A stretch of DNA of 64,000 nucleotides from Gracilibacillus ureilyticus (GTDB lineage Bacteria > Bacillota > Bacilli > Bacillales > Amphibacillaceae): assembly GCF_900111195.1 (NCBI RefSeq), contig NZ_FOGL01000017.1, positions 1 through 64,000 on the forward strand, given 5' to 3'. Both the position numbers and the translations under genes were made by a program. Below are positions 1 through 8,194 of this stretch, one piece after another (the first letter of the stretch is position 1; each line of letters starts with the position of its first letter). Under the pieces are notes generated by a model, which did not search any database, was not told where the DNA came from, and saw nothing but the letters and a program-made list of their open reading frames with translations.

Positions 1-141
1 GTTCTAGCATATGAAAAGCACCTCCTTAAATTGATACATTCATCATACCAGGAGGTGCTGCGTGTTTATATGCGTTATTTGATTGGGGGCTTACGGTTTA
101 CTAAAGAAAGGCATAAATACAAGGGAAAGAACAGGAAATAA
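1..141 (+). CDS. Possible 3' end of an unrecognised gene, cut by the window edge
   Basis: Frame 1 is open from the first base to a TAA at 139-141, giving 46 codons with no start needed. The visible tail ends in a strongly basic run rich in Lys, Arg and Gly. I do not recognise the family. An inverted repeat (10 bp, 17-26 with 50-59) lies inside the frame, which also fits non-coding sequence. A chance open frame of this length is quite possible, so this is a weak call. Confidence 0.3.
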   Translation, partial: VLAYEKHLLKLIHSSYQEVLRVYMRYLIGGLRFTKERHKYKGKNRK

Positions 142-362
142 TTTTTAAAAAGGGTTAAAAAGAGGCGATGTGAAAGATAGAATAATAGTGTAAGAACATT
201 TTTTATTTACTTTTTATCAAGCAAACAAATTAATAGAAGACCTATTGGGTCCGCATAAATTGATAAAAATCATCGGTGAGATGTGTGGCGATAAAACAAT
301 CGTTAACATTTTCTTATCGATGTTTTTTTATATAAAAAATCAGGGAAGGGAAGTGAAACAAA
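142..362. other. AT-rich intergenic stretch
   Basis: I see no convincing gene here. A weak 6-bp hairpin (289-294 with 314-319) is followed by a T-run at 321-327 and could be a feeble terminator. The Shine-Dalgarno of the next gene (GGGAAG type, about 346-353) lies at its end. Confidence 0.4.
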
Positions 363-620
363 ATGAATCAAATAGAAAAATTTCATGTGATAAAAAGAAC
401 AGCGGGGAAAGACGAACAATTTACAGTAATTGATGCAATGTCACTAGATGAAGCAGATGCAATTTTTCTTGTCCGACATGAAAGAGAAAAGGATACTGCT
501 GTGAATAAAGGAGAGGAATTCCTTATCTTTGAGTCGTATGGAGAGCTGGAATATGATGAGAACAATCGAGTGGTATTACCGGAAAGTGGAGAAATGATGA
601 TTCATCGAAATTCTTTGTGA
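363..620 (+). CDS. Small acidic hypothetical protein, copy 1 of a tandem pair
   Basis: This 85-residue protein is of unknown family. It is clearly paralogous to the next gene: both start MNQ-E, share a (K/R)RT--KDEQF-VIDAMSL-EA-AIF-VR core at about residues 10-38, and share a YDENNRV segment near the C-terminus. It has no signal peptide or membrane segment and is probably cytosolic. A purine-rich ribosome site lies just upstream of ATG 363. The core reads like a small mixed alpha/beta fold. Role unknown. The two copies have diverged mostly in the middle and at the C-terminus, as expected for an old local duplication. Confidence 0.7.
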   Translation: MNQIEKFHVIKRTAGKDEQFTVIDAMSLDEADAIFLVRHEREKDTAVNKGEEFLIFESYGELEYDENNRVVLPESGEMMIHRNSL

Positions 621-682
621 AAGAAGACCTTTCAGGTTCGACGAGTAAGGTTAATTAAAAAATCAGTATGGAGGGAAGCTGA

Positions 683-949
683 ATGAATCAAATGGAGCAG
701 TACTTCGTTGTAAGAAGAACCGAGGAGAAGGATGAACAATTTGCAGTGATTGATGCAATGTCATTAGCTGAGGCTAAGGCGATTTTCAAAGTCCGATATG
801 ATGAATTCGATATCACTAATGAAGAAATTAAGGAAGAAACTTTTTTCATATTTAAATTAGATGGAGACCTGAAATATGACGAAAATAATCGAGTGCTACT
901 TTCAGAAGTTGTAGGGGATATGGCAATTACTTCAAGGTGGCAGCAATAA
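683..949 (+). CDS. Small acidic hypothetical protein, copy 2 of a tandem pair
   Basis: This 88-residue paralogue of the preceding gene lies 62 bases downstream. It has a strong GGAGGG Shine-Dalgarno (671-676) before ATG 683. The shared KDEQF-VIDAMSL core and YDENNRV motif show that both reading frames are under protein-level constraint, which supports calling both genes real despite their size. It is soluble, with no recognisable catalytic motif. A good terminator follows directly, so the two copies probably form a short transcription unit. Function unknown. Confidence 0.72.
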   Translation: MNQMEQYFVVRRTEEKDEQFAVIDAMSLAEAKAIFKVRYDEFDITNEEIKEETFFIFKLDGDLKYDENNRVLLSEVVGDMAITSRWQQ

Positions 950-961
950 GGATGTATGACA

Positions 962-1004
962 AAGAGATGGCTCCTATTGGTTTCTAATTGGAGTCATCTT
1001 TTTT
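962..1004 (+). terminator. Rho-independent terminator after the paralogue pair
   Basis: Stem GATGGCTCC (966-974) pairs with GGAGTCATC (990-998) with one G-T wobble. It is followed by six T residues. Confidence 0.8.
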
Positions 1005-1306
1005 GTCTCTGTTATTAGTTACTGATAATGTTTAGCTATAGAAATCTTACAATCAATCTATTAAACGTTGGCTGTACTAAACGTCATGTATTAAAGCAAT
1101 ATGTGATTCGTGAAGGTTGATGTCTAGGAAGAAATGTCCTAGACATTCAGCAGATCTGTTATTATTTTAAATCTTCAGCACCGTGTTTTAATATATGGTA
1201 ACGATTAAAAGTAACTAATACTAGCAATGTAAAAGTGATTTATAAATTATTTTAGAGGTGTTTTTCCCCTCTAAAAGTTGTTCGTAGAATTATGATCCTA
1301 TGATTA
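1005..1306. repeat. Intergenic stretch with inverted and direct repeats before the broken recombinase
   Basis: No gene is seen. It contains a perfect 10-bp inverted repeat with a 7-base spacer (1120-1129 and 1137-1146, ATGTCTAGGA type). A second, 9-bp inverted repeat (1250-1258 and 1268-1276) also lies here. A 14-bp direct repeat, GTTCGTAGAATTAT, occurs at 1280-1293 and again at 1331-1344 inside the recombinase reading frame. The 51-base offset is a multiple of three. Neither hairpin has a T-tract, so these are not ordinary terminators. Recombinase binding sites are one possibility, by inference from position only. Confidence 0.5.
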
Positions 1307-2272
1307 ATGAATAAATTAAGACGGGTTACTGTTCGTAGAATTATTTTATTTTTGGATGGGAGAGTATGGAAAAAATATATCGATCAATTTATTCGTTATC
1401 TGTATGAAGAAGCTAAAGACGAAAAGACAATTATTGCTTATCGTACATCAGTTGCTCATTTCCTAAAATGGAAAGAAGAAAGGGATGGGGAGTATATTAT
1501 AGAAGAAACACGTCCTATTGACATCAAAGAATATACAAGTTTTTTAAAACATCAATGTAAACGGAAACCTGCAACCATAAGTAAATATATTGCTGCATTA
1601 AAGGTTTTCTTTGGATTTTTATTTGATCAAGGTCTGGTTAAGGACAATCCAATGACTCGTATCAAGATTGAAACATTGGAATATGTCATTAGTGCTAATG
1701 AAACAAAATGGTTAACTAAAGAGTAACAAGACCGCATCATCAGTTATGTTCAATTAGAGCCGAATGAATTTAAACTATTTCGGAATCTGGCTAATATTGA
1801 TCTAATGTTGTATTCAGGACTCAGGGTAAATGAAGTTTCCTCATTAGAGATAGAAGATATTATAACAAAGGAAAGAGATTTCCAAGTGATTATTCGGGAA
1901 GGGAAGAGGGATAAGTTTGCAATTGTTATGCTTGTTCAGAAACACGCTAAAAATTTACGAAAATGGTTAAAGTATCGAAAAGGTCTTGAAAAGAAAATAC
2001 ATAAGGAATCCACCCAATTATTTGTATCATAACGTTCCCCGTTTTTATCAGAAAGAGGAATTCAAAAGATGTTGAACAAATATGCAAAGCTGGCAAATAA
2101 GGAAAACATCACCCCGCACCGATTCCGCCACAGTTTTTGTAAAAACCTTGCTAATGCTGGAACACCAATTGAGATTATAAGAAAGTTGGCCCGTCACGAG
2201 AGCATTCAAACAACCGCTGTTTATGTTGATTCATCACAGGAGGAACAGATTGAAGCGTTGAGGAAGAGGTGA
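1307..2272 (+). pseudogene. Tyrosine recombinase (XerC/D-like phage integrase family), interrupted by two in-frame TAA codons
   Basis: A single frame of 321 sense or stop codons reads as one complete tyrosine recombinase. The N-terminal SAM-like core-binding domain covers about residues 15-115 and the catalytic domain about 140-321. All catalytic residues are encoded: R173 in SGLRVNEV, H271 and R274 in HRFRH, H297 in ARHES and Y306. TAA codons stand at 1724-1726 (codon 140) and 2030-2032 (codon 242), with no frameshift. The natural reading is inactivation by two nonsense changes. The true start is uncertain, because the first 20 codons overlap a direct repeat and no strong Shine-Dalgarno is visible. 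Confidence 0.8.
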
Positions 2273-2282
2273 ATATATTAAT

Positions 2283-4175
2283 TTGAGCATAGCAAAGCAC
2301 TATTTTCCCTTAATGATATATTCTATCCAATTTTATGTATTAAAAAAACAGTACACGCCAATAATAGTAAAAATAAAATTATTGGCGGTGGAAATCTTGG
2401 CATTAGTAACACATTATGGGGTATTGAATTGGACTAAATCTAATAAAGTATACTACGAGTCACTCGGCTACAAATATACAAATTTAGGTGATTGTTTTGA
2501 GGTGGCAGCACAACATCTTTCGGTTGATCAACCAAGATATCCTAAACACTACACTACAAAATGGATTGGTAAAAAACAATATAATGATCATTACAAAGAA
2601 AGAGGTTATATATTTACAAAACCCAATGAAAAATTTTTAGTAAGTCCATGTGATTTACTTCCAAATTCAAAAGTTGAGATCCTATGTATCTGTGATTCGT
2701 GCAATATAGTATTCGAATGTGGTTATTATTTGCATTATCAACGAAGAACTAGCAATAAATCTGATACTTGTGACAATTGCACACAGAATAAAGAAGTTAA
2801 TTTCATTAATTATCTAAATAAGTTAAAGAAGGCATATCTAGAAGGAATGTTTGTAATAAAAGATAATACAGTCAGTGTGAAGACAGAATCTGGTTACGTT
2901 GTGATGCATTCTAATAGAAAAAATCAAATATATTTACCGCTTTTCAATAAAAGTCGAATTTCAAAGGGTATTTTGTTATTTATTCCTAATCCGGAAAATA
3001 ATATAGTTTCTGAAGAAAATCTGGCAATCTATTGGTATGAAAATAAATTGCCTAATGTTAAATTGAACGGTTTTTGGACCATAAGTCAGTGTAAAGCCTG
3101 TTTACTTTTAGTTAAAAGTAAAGGGGAGTCTTTATCGACATTAAATCTTAGGAAAAAATATAATAATCTCTACACGGCAATAACAAAGCAAATGCCTTAT
3201 TATGATTTCTTGCTCTACTGTGGAGAGGATCCTATAGAGAGTTATTTTGATGAATTTGAAACGATTGAGGATAGAAGATTATTGGGGATTTATGTTGAGC
3301 ATAACATAAGGAACTTAATAACGAAGCATAGCAATTATTTTGATTTCCAACAAAAAGACCAGAATAATCGTCTAGACATTATAAATAAAATTGATAAAAG
3401 TGTAACAGAGTTTAAATTAAGTATCGATATGAGATTAAATAAGGAGAAAAGGAAATATGTAGAATATAACTTATCTATTGTATTCTTATTAGGAGAAGAA
3501 TATTTTTTTGACATAACTAAAGAAGGCTTTAAGGTTATGAGCATTTTCCAATGGATTGACCTCAATAAGAAATACTTAAAAAATACGGATTTATTGATCG
3601 ATAAAATTCGAAGGTTTAAAAATCTACTTCTTGATCCGGTAACTGCTTCTAAAGAAAGTCAAAATTATTATACTAACCTTTGTAAAAAAATCTTTGAATT
3701 AAGTAGAAAAGGTGAATCACATGAATCGATTGCTGAAAAGTTAGGACCTAGTAGAAGACAAATAGGAAGAATTTTGAATGGGCAAACCTTAAAGCCTTAT
3801 ATCGACAAGGATTTAAGCTTGGATTATAAAATTATGAAAAGGGAAGAAAAGGATATAAGGTCTGAGCGAAATAGATTAATTGTAGAATTAAGTAATTCAG
3901 GAAGAAAAACAGTTGAAATACAGATGCACATATCTAAAATATACGGTTCTATTTCAATAAATAGGATAGAACAAATCATTCATAAAAGTAATATAAAGAA
4001 GGTTACAAAAAAGGGTGAAATTGTAGCAACTGATATGGATGGAAATGTATTAGGTGTTTTTTCCACTTCTACTGAGGCAGCTAAAGAACTGGATTTACCG
4101 AATTACCGGAATATATGTACGGTTCTTAGAAATGAGAGACCGCATTACAAAAAGATTAAGTTCAGCTATGCCTAG
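2283..4175 (+). CDS. Putative nuclease with zinc ribbon, PD-(D/E)XK-like core, helix-turn-helix and NUMOD1-like C-terminus
   Basis: The protein has 630 residues if it starts at TTG 2283, ten bases after the recombinase stop and behind an AGAGGTGA Shine-Dalgarno. TTG 2397 is an in-frame alternative (592 residues). The N-terminal part has two copies of a 'YYE-GY-FT---E-F-V---DL' module, seen in phage and homing-endonuclease-associated proteins, then a treble-Cys zinc ribbon (C137-x2-C140 and C163-x2-C166). E339 in a helix, D365 in RLDII and E376-x-K378 in TEFKLS fit the E...D...ExK pattern of a PD-(D/E)XK nuclease. A helix-turn-helix spans about 472-500. Residues about 578-630 resemble NUMOD1 DNA-binding modules of homing endonucleases. 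It is AT-rich like its neighbours. The nuclease assignment is inference; the DNA-binding modules are better supported. Confidence 0.65.
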   Translation: MSIAKHYFPLMIYSIQFYVLKKQYTPIIVKIKLLAVEILALVTHYGVLNWTKSNKVYYESLGYKYTNLGDCFEVAAQHLSVDQPRYPKHYTTKWIGKKQYNDHYKERGYIFTKPNEKFLVSPCDLLPNSKVEILCICDSCNIVFECGYYLHYQRRTSNKSDTCDNCTQNKEVNFINYLNKLKKAYLEGMFVIKDNTVSVKTESGYVVMHSNRKNQIYLPLFNKSRISKGILLFIPNPENNIVSEENLAIYWYENKLPNVKLNGFWTISQCKACLLLVKSKGESLSTLNLRKKYNNLYTAITKQMPYYDFLLYCGEDPIESYFDEFETIEDRRLLGIYVEHNIRNLITKHSNYFDFQQKDQNNRLDIINKIDKSVTEFKLSIDMRLNKEKRKYVEYNLSIVFLLGEEYFFDITKEGFKVMSIFQWIDLNKKYLKNTDLLIDKIRRFKNLLLDPVTASKESQNYYTNLCKKIFELSRKGESHESIAEKLGPSRRQIGRILNGQTLKPYIDKDLSLDYKIMKREEKDIRSERNRLIVELSNSGRKTVEIQMHISKIYGSISINRIEQIIHKSNIKKVTKKGEIVATDMDGNVLGVFSTSTEAAKELDLPNYRNICTVLRNERPHYKKIKFSYA

Positions 4176-4278
4176 TTTTTAGAATTAATTAGTGTAAAGG
4201 TAGTTAAAACTTATTACACATGAGTTAATAAACTACTCGGACAAATGATGCAATCTTATTAAGTACGGAGGACAGGTA
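4176..4278. other. Short gap before the MNT relic
   Basis: No gene is seen. A GGAGGA Shine-Dalgarno (about 4266-4271) precedes the GTG at 4279, so the relic downstream once had a normal translation signal. Confidence 0.5.
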
Positions 4279-4446
4279 GTGTCGTACGATCTACTTAAAG
4301 AAAAATGGGACTTGGTTATAAAATTTGCAAATCAATATGGTATTCAAAATATACGTGTCATTGATGTATCAAAGATTCAGGTTCAAGCTACAAGTGACTT
4401 AGATTTACTTGTAGATGTCAAAAAAGAACGAAGCTTATTGTTTTAG
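4279..4446 (+). pseudogene. Relic of a minimal nucleotidyltransferase (MntA/MNT type)
   Basis: A 55-codon frame from GTG 4279 to TAG 4444-4446 has the N-terminal layout of MNT-family proteins: helix, NIRV strand, then SDLDLLVD and RSLL. MNT antitoxins pair with HepT (HEPN) toxins. In intact members the NIRVFGS(V/A)ARGE segment carries the Gly-Ser nucleotide-binding motif. Here that segment reads IDVSKIQ, so the motif is lost, while the SDLDLLVD acidic metal site survives. The frame ends at about half the usual length, and 4447-4617 holds only unrecognisable decayed sequence. No HepT partner is visible. I regard this as a dead toxin-antitoxin fragment. Confidence 0.65.
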
Positions 4447-4617
4447 ACATGGAATCGAAGTCTAGCCGCAGATTAGAGCGAAAGATTTAACAGAAAATTT
4501 GTTTTATTGAAGTAATAAAGCTATGAAAGACTTTTTAAGGTAACTAGTACGATGTGATTATATTAAAGTAGTGATAGAATCATCTTAATAAGTACTTTTA
4601 AAAAGGGGAGGATAGCA

Positions 4618-5700
4618 ATGCAAGATAATACATTTATTACATTAAAGTCAATTTCAGGGGATGTGGTTTTATCACAAGGAGGTTATGGTTTCCAATCTGT
4701 TATTGATGATTTTGAAAAGGCAAGTTATATAAATATTGTTACTTACAGCATTAGGCCTTTCGAAGATTCGGAGCTACTAAGTATAATTAAGAAAATTCCA
4801 TATAGTGTACCAGTAAATATAGTACTAAATATCCCTAAGAAATCTTATAATAGTCCAGATGCCTATAAACAAGTATATTGGTATCTAAGGACCTTAGAGA
4901 GACAAAAGTTTAATGACTTAAATGTTTATTTTAATTTTTCTAATCACGCCAAACTTATTATGACAAGTAACAAAGCATATATAGGTTCACAAAACTTTTC
5001 AGATGCTAGTTCCGACAAGGTTGAGCTTGGAATAATAGTTAAAGGTGCTAGTGATGTAGAAAGAATTAATAAAGAAATATTTGAAACCATTAGGACTAAT
5101 TCTATAAGATATGCGACATCCGATTATGTAATAAAAATGGAGGAAATACAAGGGATTATGGCTGGGGTTTTAGAAAACTTACGTTATGATATCTTTACAA
5201 TTGCAGGTGATCCTCCATATACACCTGAGATAGAAATTTTTGATATAAATCATGCACACTTCCCAAAAGAGGAGTGGTCAAAATTCAAGGATTTAGATGA
5301 AAGTTTATTTGATATTATCGATATTATAAGTGTGGAATATGAAGGGGTTTTTAATAATAATAGAGCAGAATTTCTAAAAGTAGAACTACAAACACATTTA
5401 AAAACATTTATATCTAAAGTTGATAAATTTGCCGAGTATTTATATTCTTGGGAGAGTAGAGTGTTTGATCGCTTTTATGAAGTCGACGATGGAGATACGG
5501 ATTCTACTATGAACTATGTACTTGGAAATTTAGAGGAAGAAAAGGCTGGGAAATTTGAACATCTAAATGGGGAGGAACTCCTTAACAATTTTGATCAAAT
5601 TAAACCAATAATAGAGAGTATACTTGATTTAGTTGAAGAAATTAAATATGAGATGTTAAAGCGAACTGTTTATGAAAATCAAGGCCAAATTGAGGATTAA
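4618..5700 (+). CDS. Phospholipase D-like protein with a single HKD-type motif
   Basis: This 360-residue protein has a good GGGGAGG Shine-Dalgarno before ATG 4618. Residues about 20-150 form a PLD-like fold. The motif has H110-x-K112 followed by G123-S124-x-N126, the H-x-K...GSxN pattern of the PLD superfamily. Only one such motif is present, as in Nuc/BfiI-type nucleases that dimerise to build one active site. Residues about 150-360 are acidic and helical and match nothing I recognise. No signal peptide or membrane segment is evident, so a cytosolic nuclease or phosphodiesterase is more likely than a lipase. Its own terminator follows, so it is probably monocistronic. A defence role is possible given the island setting, but not shown. 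Confidence 0.75.
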   Translation: MQDNTFITLKSISGDVVLSQGGYGFQSVIDDFEKASYINIVTYSIRPFEDSELLSIIKKIPYSVPVNIVLNIPKKSYNSPDAYKQVYWYLRTLERQKFNDLNVYFNFSNHAKLIMTSNKAYIGSQNFSDASSDKVELGIIVKGASDVERINKEIFETIRTNSIRYATSDYVIKMEEIQGIMAGVLENLRYDIFTIAGDPPYTPEIEIFDINHAHFPKEEWSKFKDLDESLFDIIDIISVEYEGVFNNNRAEFLKVELQTHLKTFISKVDKFAEYLYSWESRVFDRFYEVDDGDTDSTMNYVLGNLEEEKAGKFEHLNGEELLNNFDQIKPIIESILDLVEEIKYEMLKRTVYENQGQIED

Positions 5701-5746
5701 TCAAATCTAATTTTTACCTACGATAATTTCCTATCATTTATAAGAG

Positions 5747-5796
5747 TTTATAGACAAGTTATGGATTAAGCTTGTCTATAAATTCTTATTTTTTTG
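5747..5796 (+). terminator. Terminator of the PLD-like gene
   Basis: A perfect 12-bp stem (5747-5758 with 5771-5782) is followed by a T-rich tract ending in seven T residues. Confidence 0.85.
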
Positions 5797-6445
5797 TAGT
5801 TTACTAAACACGTATCGTCAGTTGTTAGGTGAAAACTATACAAAACATATATATAATAATGTAGCAGATGTTATTTTTAGGAATCTAACCTATTTCACAC
5901 AAATTTTTCACAAGCATTTAAAAAATCCTTCTATATCAAGGGTAAAGGGAGCATATTGTATCCCGACCATCGGTATCCTATATATGTTAGTATAGTAATT
6001 TGGTTGATATAAGGTTTAATTAGTAATTAGCATTGGGGAATATTCCAATGCTGCTTTTGCCATTCTATTGAATTCATATCCTTTATTTAAATAATGATTA
6101 CGGCCACTGAAATGTACCAACTTTGACATACTTTTTACTACGTAATGACGAGAAGTGTACCAATGAATGACAGACGGATTACCGTTTCATACTTTCTGGA
6201 TAATTAAAGTTAACAATCCATAGTTTTTGGAAGCGCAAATATTATACCAATTGTACAAATCTATGATTTTCAATTACAGGAGTCCTCCACAAATGGGCCA
6301 GTTTGTTAAATAAGAGAATTTAGATAAACTCTAATAAGGAGTATAAAATTTTCTGTATTTACAATAGCTGTCGATAAACAAGCAGTACAAATATATGCCC
6401 TCTAACGGTAAATAATAGTAAAATATACATTAAGGGGGAAGGAAA
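5797..6445. other. Gene-poor stretch with possible IS21-like end relics
   Basis: No credible open frame lies here. Two direct copies of TGTACCAA (6113-6120 and 6156-6163), with a GGCCACT block at 6102-6108, resemble the repeated terminal motifs next to istB in IS21-family elements. This is a resemblance only. A GGGGGAAGG Shine-Dalgarno lies at about 6434-6442 for the next reading frame. Confidence 0.35.
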
Positions 6446-7503
6446 ATGAATATTCAAGAGGTTTATGACATATATATCAAAAGTGATTTTATTAGAAATA
6501 AATCATCTCTAGGAGTTTATAAAGAGAAAATTAACAAGTATATTAGTGTTATGCATAATACTGATATTCGTGTTGCTTTTGAAGAAGAAAATTTACGAAC
6601 ATTTATATTTGATAATAAACAGTCACCTCAAGGAAAGTATGAAGCATTTAATAATTTTTATATGTTTTACCATGAACGAATTTTACATATTCCAAAACGA
6701 GATGTACCTGTATTTCCAATTGATAAACGAAAAGAAATACAGTCGCTAAAAAAAGACAAAGTACGGGAACCCATTTATTTTCCAAAAGAGTTTGATTTAA
6801 ATATATTATTTGATGATCATTTCTATGAACATCTTGCCCTAATGCAACCTTACTGGTAAAAGCAGCCATTGCTCTTGCCTTATCTGCTGGCTATGATAGT
6901 GGCGAAATGTTTCCAACGAATGTTCAAAACAAACCTAATACCATGAAAGTGGACGATTTATTTATTGAAGATAATTATATAAAAGTACGAAACAATTATA
7001 GTCAATCCTTTGTTCCATGGATTCTTGTTCGAGGAGAAAACGCGGAACATATTAAAGCATATATGAAAATTAGAAAAAATGCAGAAGTTCATTCCGGACA
7101 GGAAGAAAACTTTTTTGCAAATGTATGGAATGCAAAAGAATTGTTATATAAACAGGATTTAGTCAGTTCAAAACCATACACTCCCCATGCTTAGGTTTCT
7201 TATATGCTCAAATATATTTTCAATCAATTACAGTTTCCAATTCTAGTTATAAACGATCTACGTTCTAATATGGTTCTTCATGCTTTATATCGTTCAAAAG
7301 GAGCAGCATTAAAAGACATTATTGAATTATTTGGTTATCTTCCCTTTGTGCAATATGCTTTTGAAAAGTATTGCGAAGAGCTAAATACTGATGTAGATAG
7401 TTACTTTTCTCCGTTGTCTTTGGATGAAGTAGTAACAACAAATGAGGAATTAGAAGATGATGATAAGGAAAAAAACGCTAAAATCAATGGAGAGCATTAT
7501 TGA
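6446..7503 (+). pseudogene. Decayed tyrosine-recombinase-like gene (one frameshift, one in-frame stop)
   Basis: Three reading-frame pieces join into one protein of about 350 residues. Piece 1 starts at ATG 6446. Near 6830-6855 the frame shifts by one, after which the sequence reads LVKAAIALALSAGYDSGEM, an integrase-like helix. A TAG at 7192-7194 then interrupts that frame, which continues unbroken to 7503. The last part (INDLRSN-VLHALY-SKGA-LKDIIELFGY) matches the HxLRHT...GA-...LGH region of tyrosine recombinases with weakened catalytic positions, so the family may already have been non-catalytic. An alternative is the MrpR-like recombinase-fold repressor family of SPbeta-like phages. The Shine-Dalgarno before 6446 is strong. 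Confidence 0.6.
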
Positions 7504-7906
7504 ACGATTAGTTCGTGATTCTAAAAAGGTAACAATATTAAAAAAGATGTATGAAAATTGCTGTCAGATTTGTGGTGATTCAATAACCTTACTCAAAGAA
7601 ATACGTTATTCAGAAGTCCACCACATTCAACCTTTTAATAGAACGCACAAAGGTATTGATGATATTCCGAATATGCTTGTGTTATGTCCAAATCATCATC
7701 AATTATTTGATTTGGGAATTTTAGCACTAAATCCAGAGGATCACAAAACTCTATTACATCTCGATCCCAAGAATCCTTTGCATAATAAAGAATTAAATCT
7801 ATCTTTTCATAAATTATCATCTACTTGTGTTCGGTATCATTATGAAAAAGTCTTTTTAAAGCTAAAAAAAGAACTAACAACAACCACCAAAAAGGTTTCA
7901 AAATAA
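7457..7906 (+). CDS. HNH endonuclease
   Basis: This 149-residue protein starts at ATG 7457 behind GAGGA (7444-7448). In-frame ATGs at 7460 and 7487 are alternatives. It overlaps the end of the recombinase-like relic by 47 bases in another frame. A zinc-bound HNH fold is visible: C36-x2-C39 and C77-x2-H80 bracket the motif H55-H56, N72 and H81, in the order HHIQPF...IPNMLVLCPNHH. That is the complete HNH signature and the gene looks intact. The C-terminus is Lys/Thr-rich. The overlapping arrangement suggests it was co-expressed with the recombinase-like protein. Substrate unknown: restriction, phage or mobile-element functions are all possible. Confidence 0.85.
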   Translation: MMIRKKTLKSMESIIERLVRDSKKVTILKKMYENCCQICGDSITLLKEIRYSEVHHIQPFNRTHKGIDDIPNMLVLCPNHHQLFDLGILALNPEDHKTLLHLDPKNPLHNKELNLSFHKLSSTCVRYHYEKVFLKLKKELTTTTKKVSK

Positions 7907-7981
7907 AAGTCTAAATACATCATAACAATCGGTAAAAAATCCAATATCAATCTTCCACAGACTGGGTGATTTGTGGAACAT

Positions 7982-8030
7982 CAAAAGCCTAATTTCTAAT
8001 TAAAAGTTCGTAGAAATTAGGCTATTTTAT
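7982..8030 (+). terminator. Terminator after the HNH gene
   Basis: A perfect 12-bp stem (7986-7997 with 8012-8023) is followed by ATTTTATCTT. The T-tract is short. Confidence 0.6.
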
Positions 8031-8194
8031 CTTACAAAACCCATAAAAGTGTACTATCGCACTTCCTTGATGCTATCTCATTGGTAAATTTGATGGCATT
8101 AAGTGAGCCATCTTCTTATGGCGGACGCTGGTAAAAGACATGACAGACGTGGTATTCTGATGGCCGTAATCAAATAAAAGGTTAGTATGTTTTA
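8031..8194. other. Remainder of the gap between the HNH gene and rpsD
   Basis: No gene is seen. A 19-codon frame from ATG at about 8118 is rich in basic residues and has no Shine-Dalgarno, so I do not call it. Confidence 0.4.

Noticed and set aside
245-433. A 62-codon frame overlapping the first small paralogue
   Set aside because: It has no Shine-Dalgarno and overlaps a gene supported by paralogy in another frame.
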